Below the pieces are notes generated by a model. It ran no database searches and was not told where the DNA came from. It worked only from the letters and a program-made list of their open reading frames with translations. 51,276 bases of DNA from contig NZ_QRMP01000030.1 of assembly GCF_003473295.1 (NCBI RefSeq), positions 1-51,276 of the forward strand. Direction: 5' to 3'. Both the position numbers and the translations under genes were made by a program. Below are positions 17,957 to 27,183 of this stretch, piece after piece. The stretch's first letter is position 1. The number at the start of each line of letters is the position of its first letter. Source of the DNA: Parabacteroides sp. AM08-6. Lineage in GTDB: Bacteria > Bacteroidota > Bacteroidia > Bacteroidales > Tannerellaceae.

Positions 17957-19423
17957 ATGACTACACGAAGAAACTTTCTGAAAACAGGCGGTCTGTCACT
18001 GGCCGGTCTGATGGTTGGCCAAAAGTCGTTCGCCCATCTGGTAAACGAAGCCGAAAACGGAACTGCCGGCGTAGCCGCTTCCATGCAATATGTCTGCAAA
18101 CGTCCTCCATTGGCAAAACGCCAATTTACCTCCGACGCCGTAGAAAAAGCTATCGCTACGACAAAGGCAAAACTGAAAGACCCGAAACTGGCCTGGATGT
18201 TCGAAAACTGTTTCCCGAATACGCTGGACACCACTTGCGAACACAAAATGAAAAACGGCAAGCCCGACACATTCGTCTTGACCGGCGACATCCCTGCCAT
18301 GTGGCTGCGTGACTCGTCCGCACAGGTATTCCCGCATATCCAGTTTGCGAACGACGACCCGAAAGTGAAGACAATGCTGGCCGGCGTTATCAACCGCCAG
18401 ACTTGGTGTATCAACATCGACCCGTATGCAAACGGTTTCAACGAAGGCCCGACCGGTAGCGACTGGGAAAGCGACAATACCGACATGAAGCCGGAACTGC
18501 ACGAGCGCAAATGGGAAATCGACTCTCTTTGCTACCCCATCCGCTTGGCTTACCATTTCTGGAAAAAGACAGGCGACACCACTCCTTTCGATGCCGAATG
18601 GGACAAAGCTATGAAAGCCGTTTACCGTACTTTCATCGAACAGCAACGCAAAGACGACCTCGGCCCGTACAAGTTTACCCGCAAAACCGACCGTCAGGGC
18701 GACACCCTGCTTAACTTCGGTTACGGCAGCCCGGTAAAGCCGGTCGGACTAATCGTCTCCTCTTTCCGTCCGTCGGACGACGCTACCCTGTTCGGCTTCC
18801 TGATTCCATCGAACCTGTTTGCCGTAACATCTCTGCGTCAATTAGCCGAAATGATGCGCGAAATCAAGCACGACAACGACTTTGCCCGTCAGTGCGACTC
18901 CCTCGCTGATGAAGTACAAGCCGCCATCGAAAAATACGGTATCATCGAACATCCTGAATTCGGTAAAGTATATGCATTCGAAGTAGACGGTTACCACAAC
19001 CATGTCTTCATGGACGACGCAAATGTTCCGAGCCTGCTGGCACTGCCTTACCTGGGCTGTGTCGAAATCAACGACCCGGTCTACCAGAATACCCGCCGTC
19101 TGGTCCTGAGCGATGCGAACCCTTATTTCTTCAAAGGAAAAGACGGCGAAGGCATCGGCGGTCCGCATATCGGTTTCGGCTTTATCTGGCCGATGTCCAT
19201 CATCATGCGTTGCAATACGACAAACGACAACGAAGAAATCCGCAAATGCGTCAAGATGCTTCGCGATACGGATGCCGACACCGGCTTCATGCACGAAGCC
19301 TTCCAGGTAGACGACTCGAAGAACTTCACCCGTCCCTGGTTCGCATGGGTGAACACGCTTTTCGGCGAAATGATTTACCGGTTGGTGAATGAAGGGAAAA
19401 CGAATATTTTAAATAATCTTTAA
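17957..19423 (+). CDS. GH125 exo-alpha-1,6-mannosidase with Tat-like leader
   Basis: A metal-independent inverting exo-alpha-1,6-mannosidase, 488 residues. Family landmarks: GDIPAMWLRDSSAQVFP, DSLCYPIRLAYHFWKKTGD, GFLIPSNLFAV, GGPHIGFGFIWPMSII and HEAFQVDDSKNFTRPWF. The N-terminus MTTRRNFLKTGG is a twin-arginine signal followed by a hydrophobic stretch, so export to the periplasm by Tat is predicted. It follows GH76 by 8 bp and probably trims the oligosaccharides that GH76 makes. Its stop codon is one base from the terminal inverted repeat of the MITE-like element at 19425-19851. Confidence 0.95.
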   Translation: MTTRRNFLKTGGLSLAGLMVGQKSFAHLVNEAENGTAGVAASMQYVCKRPPLAKRQFTSDAVEKAIATTKAKLKDPKLAWMFENCFPNTLDTTCEHKMKNGKPDTFVLTGDIPAMWLRDSSAQVFPHIQFANDDPKVKTMLAGVINRQTWCINIDPYANGFNEGPTGSDWESDNTDMKPELHERKWEIDSLCYPIRLAYHFWKKTGDTTPFDAEWDKAMKAVYRTFIEQQRKDDLGPYKFTRKTDRQGDTLLNFGYGSPVKPVGLIVSSFRPSDDATLFGFLIPSNLFAVTSLRQLAEMMREIKHDNDFARQCDSLADEVQAAIEKYGIIEHPEFGKVYAFEVDGYHNHVFMDDANVPSLLALPYLGCVEINDPVYQNTRRLVLSDANPYFFKGKDGEGIGGPHIGFGFIWPMSIIMRCNTTNDNEEIRKCVKMLRDTDADTGFMHEAFQVDDSKNFTRPWFAWVNTLFGEMIYRLVNEGKTNILNNL

Positions 19424-19424
19424 A

Positions 19425-19851
19425 TTACTTTTCTCTTGACAGAAAAGTAATCAAAAGGTCAAGGCCGCACCTGGCGAGCTACTTCGTTCCCTTCGTTCGC
19501 TGTAGCAGATGAACTCGCTTCGCTCAAACAACATCTGCTCCGGACGCTCACTACGGTCTCTGCGCTTCACGCTCACCAGTTGAGGCCGGAGACAGGAAGC
19601 GGAGCTTCCTTTTGGAATGGCTGATACCGCCTGTTATATAGGTGTCGGCATCAGCCATTCTAAGAGAAAGCTCCGCTTTCTTATGGACGGCCTCTGCGGG
19701 TAGGCGTGAAGCGAAGGTAAAAGACGAAGCGGAAAGAGCAGCGGCTGTTTGAGCGAAGCGAGTTCCGCTGGTCGAGCGTAGTCTTTTGCCGGAGTAGCCT
19801 AGCCGCTGAAGCCTTGACCTTTTGGTTACTTTTCTGTCAAGAGAAAAGTAA
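19425..19851. mobile_element. MITE-like 427-bp inverted-repeat element
   Basis: Terminal inverted repeats of 41 bp (19425-19465 and 19811-19851) match at 40 of 41 positions. Each end is itself a hairpin, TTACTTTTCT / AGAAAAGTAA around a 6-nt loop. Inside, further complementary words occur in mirrored order: GCGCTTCACGC/GCGTGAAGCG, GAGGCC/GGCCTC, AAGCGGAGCTT/AAGCTCCGCTT and GAATGGCTGAT/ATCAGCCATTC. The full element could therefore fold into one long stem with its apex near 19640. It codes for no transposase; open frames through it are spurious. No target-site duplication is obvious. It fills most of the gap 19424-19912 between GH125 and the TPR regulator. Confidence 0.85.
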
Positions 19852-19861
19852 CAGATTACTA

Positions 19862-19891
19862 TTGAAAACCAACCAGAATTACATACTTTTG
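19862..19891 (+). promoter_or_regulatory. Promoter of the TPR-HTH regulator
   Basis: TTG (19862-19864), a 19-bp spacer and TACTTTTG (19884-19891) match the Bacteroidetes consensus. It begins 11 bp after the end of the MITE-like element and 22 bp before the chosen ATG (19913), and so decides that start over the in-frame codon at 19814 inside the element. Confidence 0.75.
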
Positions 19892-19912
19892 CAAGTATAT
19901 AATTCAATACCC

Positions 19913-21904
19913 ATGAAGACTTCATTCATTCTCCTGTTCATATCCCTCATCTGCGCTTTCCCTGTTCGAAGCGAACAAGCGGCAACACCCGCTCCATGCG
20001 AGGATTTCGACAAACAAAGCAAAGCCCTTTTCGCCCAAGCGCAAGAAGCGCAACAGAAGAACAACTATCCGGAAGCCATCGCCCAATACGAGAAACTGAT
20101 TGCACTCACCCCGCCCGAAGGATGCGAACAAGCCTCCGTCACATTAGCCGACGGACTGCTGCAACTCATGTATTGTTACATCTTCGACAATCGCAGGGAA
20201 GACGGAGCAGGCTATTTCACCCGTCTCCACGAAGAGAACCGATTCTGGATTGTCCGCCATTCTCCCCGCGACATCGAGATATGCCTCGCCTATTCCCTCT
20301 ACGAAGCTGCCCGCCCGGACAAAGCCGTCGCCATCATCGACAGCACGCTGGCACGGCCCAACAACGGAAGGAGCGACGACCAGCTTTACGCCGACTACGC
20401 CATCTCGTCTGTTATCTACAACCAGGTCGGACAAATCGGCAAAGCCATCGACTGCAACACGAAAAGCTTAGCCATCCTCCGCAAGATGGAGAACAACCCC
20501 AACATCGTATTCGTCCTCGGCAACCTCATCTGGCAATACCAGCAGATAGGTGAATTTGAGAAAAGCCTTGCTGCCTACGACGAACTGCTCCGTACCGAAG
20601 TCATCAAAAACATCCCCTACGGGCTTTGTACCGCCGAAATCAACATCGTCGAGCTATACAACGCCTGGGGACTGGAAGACGAGGTGGAAACCCACCTCTC
20701 CCTCGCCCTCGATGCCGCCCGCCAAAGCGGAGTGCCCGAAGCCAGTCTCCGCTGCTTCACCCGCACCGCCTGCCACGCCCTACAACAAGGCGACACCCTG
20801 CACGTCCCTGCCCTACTCGACAGCATCGCCGCCTATCTCCCGGAGAAGGAGCAGAGCAACTATTACCGGCAACTTTACGACAACTTCCGCAACATCTATC
20901 ACTTGCAGACAAGCCGGCAGGACACGCAGTCCCTCGCCGCCGACGCCCGTAGACAACTCGGACAACTGCAAGCTGCCGTGCCCGACCACCTCAACACCCT
21001 GGCTCTCCGCCTCCTCGGTGACGCCCTGGCAGGCAGAGGCGAAACCGCCCTGGCCATCGAAGCCTATCGCGCCTGTTGCGACTATGTCGAAAAAAACAAG
21101 CTGCTGAACGAACAGCGTCACATATACTTCGGCCTCGCCCGGCTCTATACCCGGACAAACCGTTATGCCGATGCAACCACCTATTTCGAACGCGCCGAAG
21201 AAGCCAACCGCCTGTTCACCCTGCAACGCAACGCCGCCCTCATCTCGCAGTTCCGCGTCAAATATGAAACACGTGAAAAAGAACAAGCCAACCAGCTCCT
21301 CCGCTCCGAAGTACAGCTCAAACAGCGCACGCTCGAATTCTATACCGTCTTCGGCATCGCCCTCATCCTCCTCGGCGGTATCTTCGCCCTCTGGATTGTA
21401 ATGCGCCACCGTGCCCTGAAGATGCAGCACGAAGCGGACAACAAGCAGCATGAACTCGACCTCATTCGCCAGCAGGAAGCCCAACTGATAATCGAAGAAA
21501 AAGAGCACCAGCTCCGCCTAATGCTGAACGAACGGCAGGAATTGAACCGCAAAAATGAGGAACTGCGTGACAAACTCGAACACAGTGACGCCCAAAGTTG
21601 TTTGCAAGAGGTCATCAACAGCCTCTCACCTCGCTTGCTGACGCTCGAAGAGGAACAGAATTTCCGTCATCAGTTCGGTATCATCCATCCCCAATTCCTC
21701 TCCCGCCTGCGCGATATATGTCCGACCATCACCCGTTCCGAAGAATTGTTGGCGATGTTGATACGGCTAAAGCTAAACACCGAAGAAATCGCTTTCGCGC
21801 TGGGTAATAATCGTCCCAGCGTACACTCTTCACGCTCCCGTTTACGCAAAAAAATGGAGATAGATAAAGGCATTTCTCTCGAAGAATACTTCCGAAATCT
21901 CTGA
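19913..21904 (+). CDS. Membrane-tethered TPR sensor with C-terminal HTH (transcription regulator)
   Basis: 663 residues from this start. Signal peptide (MKTSFILLFISLICAFPVRS), a large periplasmic TPR region (about 30-450, with NYPEAIAQYEKLI, QIGEFEKSLAAYDELL and NRYADATTYFERAEEAN), one membrane helix (about 476-498, FGIALILLGGIFALWIV), a cytoplasmic coiled coil (about 500-560), and a C-terminal winged or LuxR-like HTH (about 570-663, ELLAMLIRLKLNTEEIAFALGNNRPSV, given as a landmark in two parts). The design suggests a one-component signal-transducing regulator. The C-terminus is clearly related to that of the next gene. Codons are unusually C-rich compared with the housekeeping block. The likely target is the surface protein at 22709. 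Confidence 0.85.
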   Translation: MKTSFILLFISLICAFPVRSEQAATPAPCEDFDKQSKALFAQAQEAQQKNNYPEAIAQYEKLIALTPPEGCEQASVTLADGLLQLMYCYIFDNRREDGAGYFTRLHEENRFWIVRHSPRDIEICLAYSLYEAARPDKAVAIIDSTLARPNNGRSDDQLYADYAISSVIYNQVGQIGKAIDCNTKSLAILRKMENNPNIVFVLGNLIWQYQQIGEFEKSLAAYDELLRTEVIKNIPYGLCTAEINIVELYNAWGLEDEVETHLSLALDAARQSGVPEASLRCFTRTACHALQQGDTLHVPALLDSIAAYLPEKEQSNYYRQLYDNFRNIYHLQTSRQDTQSLAADARRQLGQLQAAVPDHLNTLALRLLGDALAGRGETALAIEAYRACCDYVEKNKLLNEQRHIYFGLARLYTRTNRYADATTYFERAEEANRLFTLQRNAALISQFRVKYETREKEQANQLLRSEVQLKQRTLEFYTVFGIALILLGGIFALWIVMRHRALKMQHEADNKQHELDLIRQQEAQLIIEEKEHQLRLMLNERQELNRKNEELRDKLEHSDAQSCLQEVINSLSPRLLTLEEEQNFRHQFGIIHPQFLSRLRDICPTITRSEELLAMLIRLKLNTEEIAFALGNNRPSVHSSRSRLRKKMEIDKGISLEEYFRNL

Positions 21905-22048
21905 ATCCCTTGAAAGAAAAGGCGCCGAACAGCCGACACAATTCATTTATAACCAATCCCTTAATCATTTGTACAGACTTTTGTACAGAAAACTATCAAT
22001 AGGGAAACCTTTCATTATCCTTTGCCTTTCCATAGTTTCGTCACTGAA

Positions 22049-22621
22049 ATGAAAAAGATAAAAGGCACACGGAAAATAGTCATGTTGATATTGTTGTTGG
22101 GATGGACGATAATCGTTGCCGTCCTCTATTTCGTTAATCGCATACTGGACGGTGCAATCGTACCCCCTCGATTATTCCTTCCGATAGGCGGCATCATCCT
22201 GTTGCTCGCCAGTTACCTAATCGTAAGCATTATGCAATACAACCGGAATATCCGCTCTTCCCACGAGCGAATTCATCGTATAGAACGCGAGATTATGGAT
22301 ACACTGGAACAAATCCGGCAGCATGAGGCAAACCGTACCCAAGCCTCCCAACCCGTGGCCGGCACACCGAAAAGTTACCGTCGGGAGCTTGAGACGAAAT
22401 CGCCCAAGTTCATCGAAAAACTCCGGGAAGCAGTGCCCGGCCTCACCGAAGGCGAGGAAAACCTCTGTGTCCTCATCAAGCTCAACCTGAAAAACAAAGA
22501 AATAGTACACACACTCGATATCGACAGTAATACCATCTACACCTTCCGTTCGCGTCTCAAACGCAAGCTTCCGCTCGGCGAAAACGACACGATGGACGAA
22601 TGGATACGGAAACTGGAGTGA
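22049..22621 (+). CDS. Short membrane-anchored HTH protein, sensorless relative of the upstream regulator
   Basis: 190 residues from the ATG at 22049; an in-frame TTG at 22022 is less likely. Two membrane helices (IVMLILLLGWTIIVAVLYFV and LFLPIGGIILLLASYLIVSI) form a hairpin, followed by a short coiled coil (about 75-105) and a C-terminal HTH (SPKFIEKLREAVPGLTEGE, NLKNKEIVHTLDIDSNTIYTF). The last ~75 residues align by eye with the end of the TPR regulator 145 bp upstream (HPQFLSRLRDICPTITRSE; SRLRKKM versus SRLKRKL). It has no periplasmic sensor domain. A TTTGTACAGA-like word occurs twice (about 21968 and 21980) in the gap before it. Possible modulator or heteromer partner of the upstream protein. 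Confidence 0.75.
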   Translation: MKKIKGTRKIVMLILLLGWTIIVAVLYFVNRILDGAIVPPRLFLPIGGIILLLASYLIVSIMQYNRNIRSSHERIHRIEREIMDTLEQIRQHEANRTQASQPVAGTPKSYRRELETKSPKFIEKLREAVPGLTEGEENLCVLIKLNLKNKEIVHTLDIDSNTIYTFRSRLKRKLPLGENDTMDEWIRKLE

Positions 22622-22708
22622 GAAAGCATCGCGAAGCCCGAAATCGGGACTATACAAAAGAGATAGAGATATAATTTCACAAGTATAAACATCTTAAATC
22701 CAATTATC

Positions 22709-25700
22709 ATGGGATTAGCAAAACAAATCGGAGGAATGAATAAATCATTATTCCATACAATTAAAAGCCGGGCGGCGTTTGTTAAGCACGCCGCCCGGCT
22801 TTACAGCATCATGCTGTATGCCCTGTCGATATTGCCGTTCGCGGCTATGGCTGCAAGCCAGGACACAGACCCGCCGTCTATACCAGCCAGTTTAGACATC
22901 AGCAACATCACCGCGGCAACCACCGTGACCTACACCGCCGACGGGAAATGGACCTATCAGATTGGCTCCGGCCAAGCCGTCCAATTCAACGGAACGCTGA
23001 CCGGAACAAATGCCAACGGTTTCACCATCACGCTCCAAAACAAAAAAAGCGATACTGATACAGGCAACGAAAGCAATTACCCGACCCTCACTTTGGACGG
23101 GGTAAACTATACCGTTCCGGGCTGCGTAATCACAACACCTTTGGATAAGACAAATTATCCAATCCGCATCCAAACAACAGCGGCAAGCACGCTTACAAGT
23201 AATGGGAAAGGGAGTCTATTTGCATCAACAATAGAGTATGGTTCCGGCACACTGATTTTGGATGGAGGTCAGAATGGCCTGAAGATTGAAAAAACAGGAG
23301 AAGGTACCGGGACTTATATGTATGGTATAGACCTATCCGGTTCATCGACTTACCCTGTTTACACAACTCTCCAAGGGAAAATAGAGATAACAGCGCATCT
23401 TAGCAGGGAACATAAGACGACTTGTGGTCCCATAAATATATCATCCGCCACCCTGTCCTGTGCCGAAGGAGCTGATATCAAATGCTCCGCACCGGGCGCA
23501 ATTTCCCAATATGGTACTGTCGCCTCCCCTTTCCTTGAATGGGTATTCCTGTTCACTCCCGAAAAGGGGAAAACGGTGGAAGTGAGAGAATACAATGAGC
23601 AGACGCAAACATACGCTACTCCGGCTGTCAAAACCTTTACGGCCGACGGCTTGTCGAAAGCTTTTTCCTTCAATGCGGAAAGCGGTAAAAAATATACGCT
23701 TTGGATGGATGGCAAACAAAGAACCGGAAACGGTAAGGATTATAAGGATTACACGGAATTCCAAGCGCCATTCACAAAGCAAGGTTCTTCTGAGCCAGTG
23801 TACAATCTTGCATCCTTCAAGATTTATTATGCCGACTGGACCGAATATGCGTCGACAGCCTCCGTCGGTGAAGGGGAATCTAATAATGTTTCAGTCTCCG
23901 GCACCACCTATACTATCAGTTCATCCGCAGGTCTTGCCTGGCTCGCATGGGTAACGAACAACGGAAAAACCAGAACAAATGACGAAGACGGCAAGTACTT
24001 CCCCGAAAAAGCCGGCTTCAAAGACTGTACGATAAAACTGAAGAAAGATATTTCCATGGATGATCCAGCTTTTTACTCAAACAGTCCTTTCAATGACAGT
24101 TGGATACCGATAGGGGTTTATCCCAAAGACTTCAGTGATGTATCTAATAAGACATTCAAAGGTACATTCAGAGGTACATTCGATGGATGCGGACATAATA
24201 TTTCCGGCTTATACATCAATGGCAACGATGATGTTATAGCAATTAATAACTATACAAGTGGCGTAGGCCTTTTTGGAGTGATAGAGAGCGCAACGATACA
24301 AAACTTGGGGGTAATAATAGATGAGCGGGGAATAAGTTATTCCCCTACATCCGCGAATTTGATGTCCAGCGGTCTCGGCGGTATTGCAGGAATGCTTACA
24401 GGTCAGCCTGGCATTATATCCAATTGCTTCGTAACTGGCGAAACAAGCAATAGTAAGATTAAAGGAAGTAATAACTGTTACATACGTACGGGAGGAGTTG
24501 CCGGTTACTTAGCCAATTCAAACAATCAAACTCCAGATCTAACCATCCGGAACTGCTATTCCACGGTCGATGTCGAACTTTCATATAATGATTCCGGAGA
24601 TGGCGATGCAGGCGGTATAGCCGGTTATCTCCAAAAAAGCCAAATATTGAATTGTTTCGCAACAGGCTCCGTAAAAATAGAAAACAGCGGAAGCGGCAAA
24701 AGTAATTATGTAGCCGGAATCGGGAACAAATCCAACGATAACTCAATTATATCAAACTGCCTGGCACTGAACAAAGGACTGACGGCTCCAAGTCGTGACG
24801 AAATCTATTTACGTCGTATTTCAGCCAATACACCGACTGGCAGCAATTATGCCGGTACGCGCATCCAACTGTCTCCCAATATACAGATAGAAGGAACTCC
24901 CACCAATCAAGACGGAGCCAATGTCTATCTGGAAACCTACCGCGATACATTAGAAACAGCTTGGACCGGGAACGATAATAACTGGAAATTCGACGACACC
25001 AACCTGCCCCAACTGAAACAGACAGACGGCAGCGAGTGGCAGTCTACTCAGCCTTCATTAGCGGCAAGCGATTATTTAGAGTATGCTCACCAATCTTTAG
25101 TTCTCACACAAGACAAAAATGACGACATCACCCTGAACTACAAGGAAGGGCAGTGGACGTATAAGATAGGGGAAAGTGGAAACGAGACCATTTTCAACGG
25201 TATTGTCACAAGCGATGAGAGTAAAAACAATTTTACCCATTCCCTGCTCGTATCCTCCATAGATAAAGGCACCCCTACATTAATCCTGCAAGACGTCAAG
25301 TTGGCACCCACCACAGGCTCCGCCCTGACCATCAATGAAGGATGCCAAATGATTATCAAAGCAAAAGGCAACCAGTCTCTAACAAGCACGGATGCCTCCA
25401 CCTTCGTCAACAAGGGGACGCTGACACTGAAAGGTGAATCGGATTGGCTGATACAATGTTCCGCTACCGAAAGCACTCCCTCCACAGGGATATATGCCCT
25501 CGACAACAGCGGGACGCTGACGGTAGATGACAATCCGGAAACTACCAACATCGCCCTTTCCTCCGCCGGAGAAGTTATCCATAACAACGAGCCCGCCACA
25601 CTGGAAAACGCATGGATGGAATGGCGTTTCGCAGAAGATTATCCTCAGGAGAGCGATTACTTCTTAATAACCGGTACAGACAAGGAGTCTTCGGCAAAAC

Positions 25701-27175
25701 AGCGGCCAGAGGGAGAGAATTTTGCCTGCCTTGTCATTCCCGGTAATACGTATAATTATTGGAAATCAAATGAAGATAGTGAGCCGCTTGCCGCCCTGCA
25801 AGGGAAAGAGGAAGGTGGGAACTTCGTCCTCGACTTCCAGGCTCCGGCTGAAAATGGTGTTTCCGTCTTTACCAAAGTACAAGAAGCCAGTGCCGTCACC
25901 CTGGAGCAACCGGAAAGCGGCGGCCAGCTACTTGTCTTCTGTGGCGACTCCGCTGTAAAAAACAATGACGTATTCCCCATCGGCGCCACGTTGGTCCTGA
26001 AAAACAACGCCATCCCCGGCTACAAACTGAAAGCTTATACGGCAACAATAAACAAAGCCCAAGTTCCCAGTTCACCCGGTAACATCGACATCAACGATGG
26101 CAAACTGATCGTCCCGAAGGGTGCCTTCACTATCACAGCCTCTTTCGAAGCCGATGGCAGCGTTACCCCTGCCGACACGACAGCCACCGTACCTGTCAAA
26201 GACATCAGCGACCTGCCCGAAACGCCGGTAGACAAGCCTACCGTAGTAGGTGGCAGTTTGACGGACTCGGAAAATAATGCCGCTTTTAAACTAATCACCG
26301 GCGACCTCCCCGAAGAACGGGAAAAGGATATTCAGGCAACCATCGATACCCTGCCGTCTACCGGTGGCAAGGAAATCATCTATGCCGAAATCGCATTGGT
26401 GAAGGTCACGTATGATGCCGATGGCGCAGTCGCCTCCATGAAACCGGTCCAGCCGGGAGAAAGCTGCACCGTTATCTACCCCTATCCGAAGAAAGCGGAC
26501 AAGAACAAGCCTTTCGTCATCGTCCACCTGAAGTCGGACGGCACAACCACTGTCTACACGGAGGATGCTGCCGATGAAACGAGCAAACTGAAAAAGACAA
26601 GCCGCGGCCTCGAATTCGAGGTAAAGAACTTCAGTCCCTTCGGTATCCTGTACACGAAGAAGTCGACACCTCCGCCTCCTCCACCACCCTCGTACTATTA
26701 CGTCACGCTCCCAGCCGTAGAAGGTGTCACTACCGACCCGGCCGCCGGCGAATACCGGATATTGGAATACAGGAGTTACGAATTTACCCTGACAGTAGAA
26801 GAAGGATACCGGGAACGCTCCGTTCCTGTTGTCACCACCAGCCGCGGAGAGACACTCGAACCACGTATATCGGATGGAGTGTACGTGATTACCGATATAG
26901 ACGATGACATCACCGTCAGTATCACCGGTATCCTGCCTGACGAAGACCCGTCGGTGGACAATGCCCAAATCACATCCGGCACAAAAGTATGGACGCAAGG
27001 CTCCACCCTCTGCATCTATACCGATACACCGGCGCGCATCGACATCTACACCCTTGCGGGAAGCCTGAAGCAGAGGCTCGACATTCCCGCCGGAGAGACG
27101 AAGCGGACACTTGCTCCGGGCTTGTACCTGCTCACCCTGAAAGGGAAAACATACAAGATAATGATTAGGGAATAA
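22709..27175 (+). CDS. Large GLUG-repeat surface protein (adhesin-like)
   Basis: 1488 residues, exported by an unusual long basic N-terminus ending in RLYSIMLYALSILPFAAMA. An alternative ATG at 22736 has GGAGGA directly before it. Residues ~68-380 and ~815-1130 are two diverged copies of one module (GKWTYQIGSG / GQWTYKIGES). Between them lie three GLUG-type repeats (GGIAGMLTG, GGVAGYLAN, GGIAGYLQK, about 560-650). A PPPPPPP hinge is at about 1325, then a beta domain and a C-terminal ~70-residue sorting-domain-like end (TPARIDIYTLAGSLKQRL ... GLYLLTLKGK). GLUG repeats occur in bacterial surface adhesins. The terminal domain resembles type IX secretion tails, but no secretion gene is in the window. 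Probably controlled by the two HTH proteins upstream. Confidence 0.8.
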   Translation: MGLAKQIGGMNKSLFHTIKSRAAFVKHAARLYSIMLYALSILPFAAMAASQDTDPPSIPASLDISNITAATTVTYTADGKWTYQIGSGQAVQFNGTLTGTNANGFTITLQNKKSDTDTGNESNYPTLTLDGVNYTVPGCVITTPLDKTNYPIRIQTTAASTLTSNGKGSLFASTIEYGSGTLILDGGQNGLKIEKTGEGTGTYMYGIDLSGSSTYPVYTTLQGKIEITAHLSREHKTTCGPINISSATLSCAEGADIKCSAPGAISQYGTVASPFLEWVFLFTPEKGKTVEVREYNEQTQTYATPAVKTFTADGLSKAFSFNAESGKKYTLWMDGKQRTGNGKDYKDYTEFQAPFTKQGSSEPVYNLASFKIYYADWTEYASTASVGEGESNNVSVSGTTYTISSSAGLAWLAWVTNNGKTRTNDEDGKYFPEKAGFKDCTIKLKKDISMDDPAFYSNSPFNDSWIPIGVYPKDFSDVSNKTFKGTFRGTFDGCGHNISGLYINGNDDVIAINNYTSGVGLFGVIESATIQNLGVIIDERGISYSPTSANLMSSGLGGIAGMLTGQPGIISNCFVTGETSNSKIKGSNNCYIRTGGVAGYLANSNNQTPDLTIRNCYSTVDVELSYNDSGDGDAGGIAGYLQKSQILNCFATGSVKIENSGSGKSNYVAGIGNKSNDNSIISNCLALNKGLTAPSRDEIYLRRISANTPTGSNYAGTRIQLSPNIQIEGTPTNQDGANVYLETYRDTLETAWTGNDNNWKFDDTNLPQLKQTDGSEWQSTQPSLAASDYLEYAHQSLVLTQDKNDDITLNYKEGQWTYKIGESGNETIFNGIVTSDESKNNFTHSLLVSSIDKGTPTLILQDVKLAPTTGSALTINEGCQMIIKAKGNQSLTSTDASTFVNKGTLTLKGESDWLIQCSATESTPSTGIYALDNSGTLTVDDNPETTNIALSSAGEVIHNNEPATLENAWMEWRFAEDYPQESDYFLITGTDKESSAKQRPEGENFACLVIPGNTYNYWKSNEDSEPLAALQGKEEGGNFVLDFQAPAENGVSVFTKVQEASAVTLEQPESGGQLLVFCGDSAVKNNDVFPIGATLVLKNNAIPGYKLKAYTATINKAQVPSSPGNIDINDGKLIVPKGAFTITASFEADGSVTPADTTATVPVKDISDLPETPVDKPTVVGGSLTDSENNAAFKLITGDLPEEREKDIQATIDTLPSTGGKEIIYAEIALVKVTYDADGAVASMKPVQPGESCTVIYPYPKKADKNKPFVIVHLKSDGTTTVYTEDAADETSKLKKTSRGLEFEVKNFSPFGILYTKKSTPPPPPPPSYYYVTLPAVEGVTTDPAAGEYRILEYRSYEFTLTVEEGYRERSVPVVTTSRGETLEPRISDGVYVITDIDDDITVSITGILPDEDPSVDNAQITSGTKVWTQGSTLCIYTDTPARIDIYTLAGSLKQRLDIPAGETKRTLAPGLYLLTLKGKTYKIMIRE
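22764..22802 (+). promoter_or_regulatory. Strong GC-rich hairpin inside the 5' coding region of the surface protein
   Basis: AAAGCCGGGCGGCG (22764-22777) and its exact 14-bp complement (22789-22802) with an 11-nt loop lie within codons ~19-32 of the surface-protein gene. It is not followed by a T-run. In mRNA this stem would be one of the most stable in the region and would stall or gate early translation. It may act as a translational or attenuation control. Confidence 0.55.
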
Positions 27176-27183
27176 ACTTCGGA

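Noticed and set aside
19551..19925. 124-codon open frame on the minus strand
   Set aside because: It lies almost wholly inside the inverted-repeat element and reads through its terminal repeat. The long frame is a by-product of the repeat's composition.
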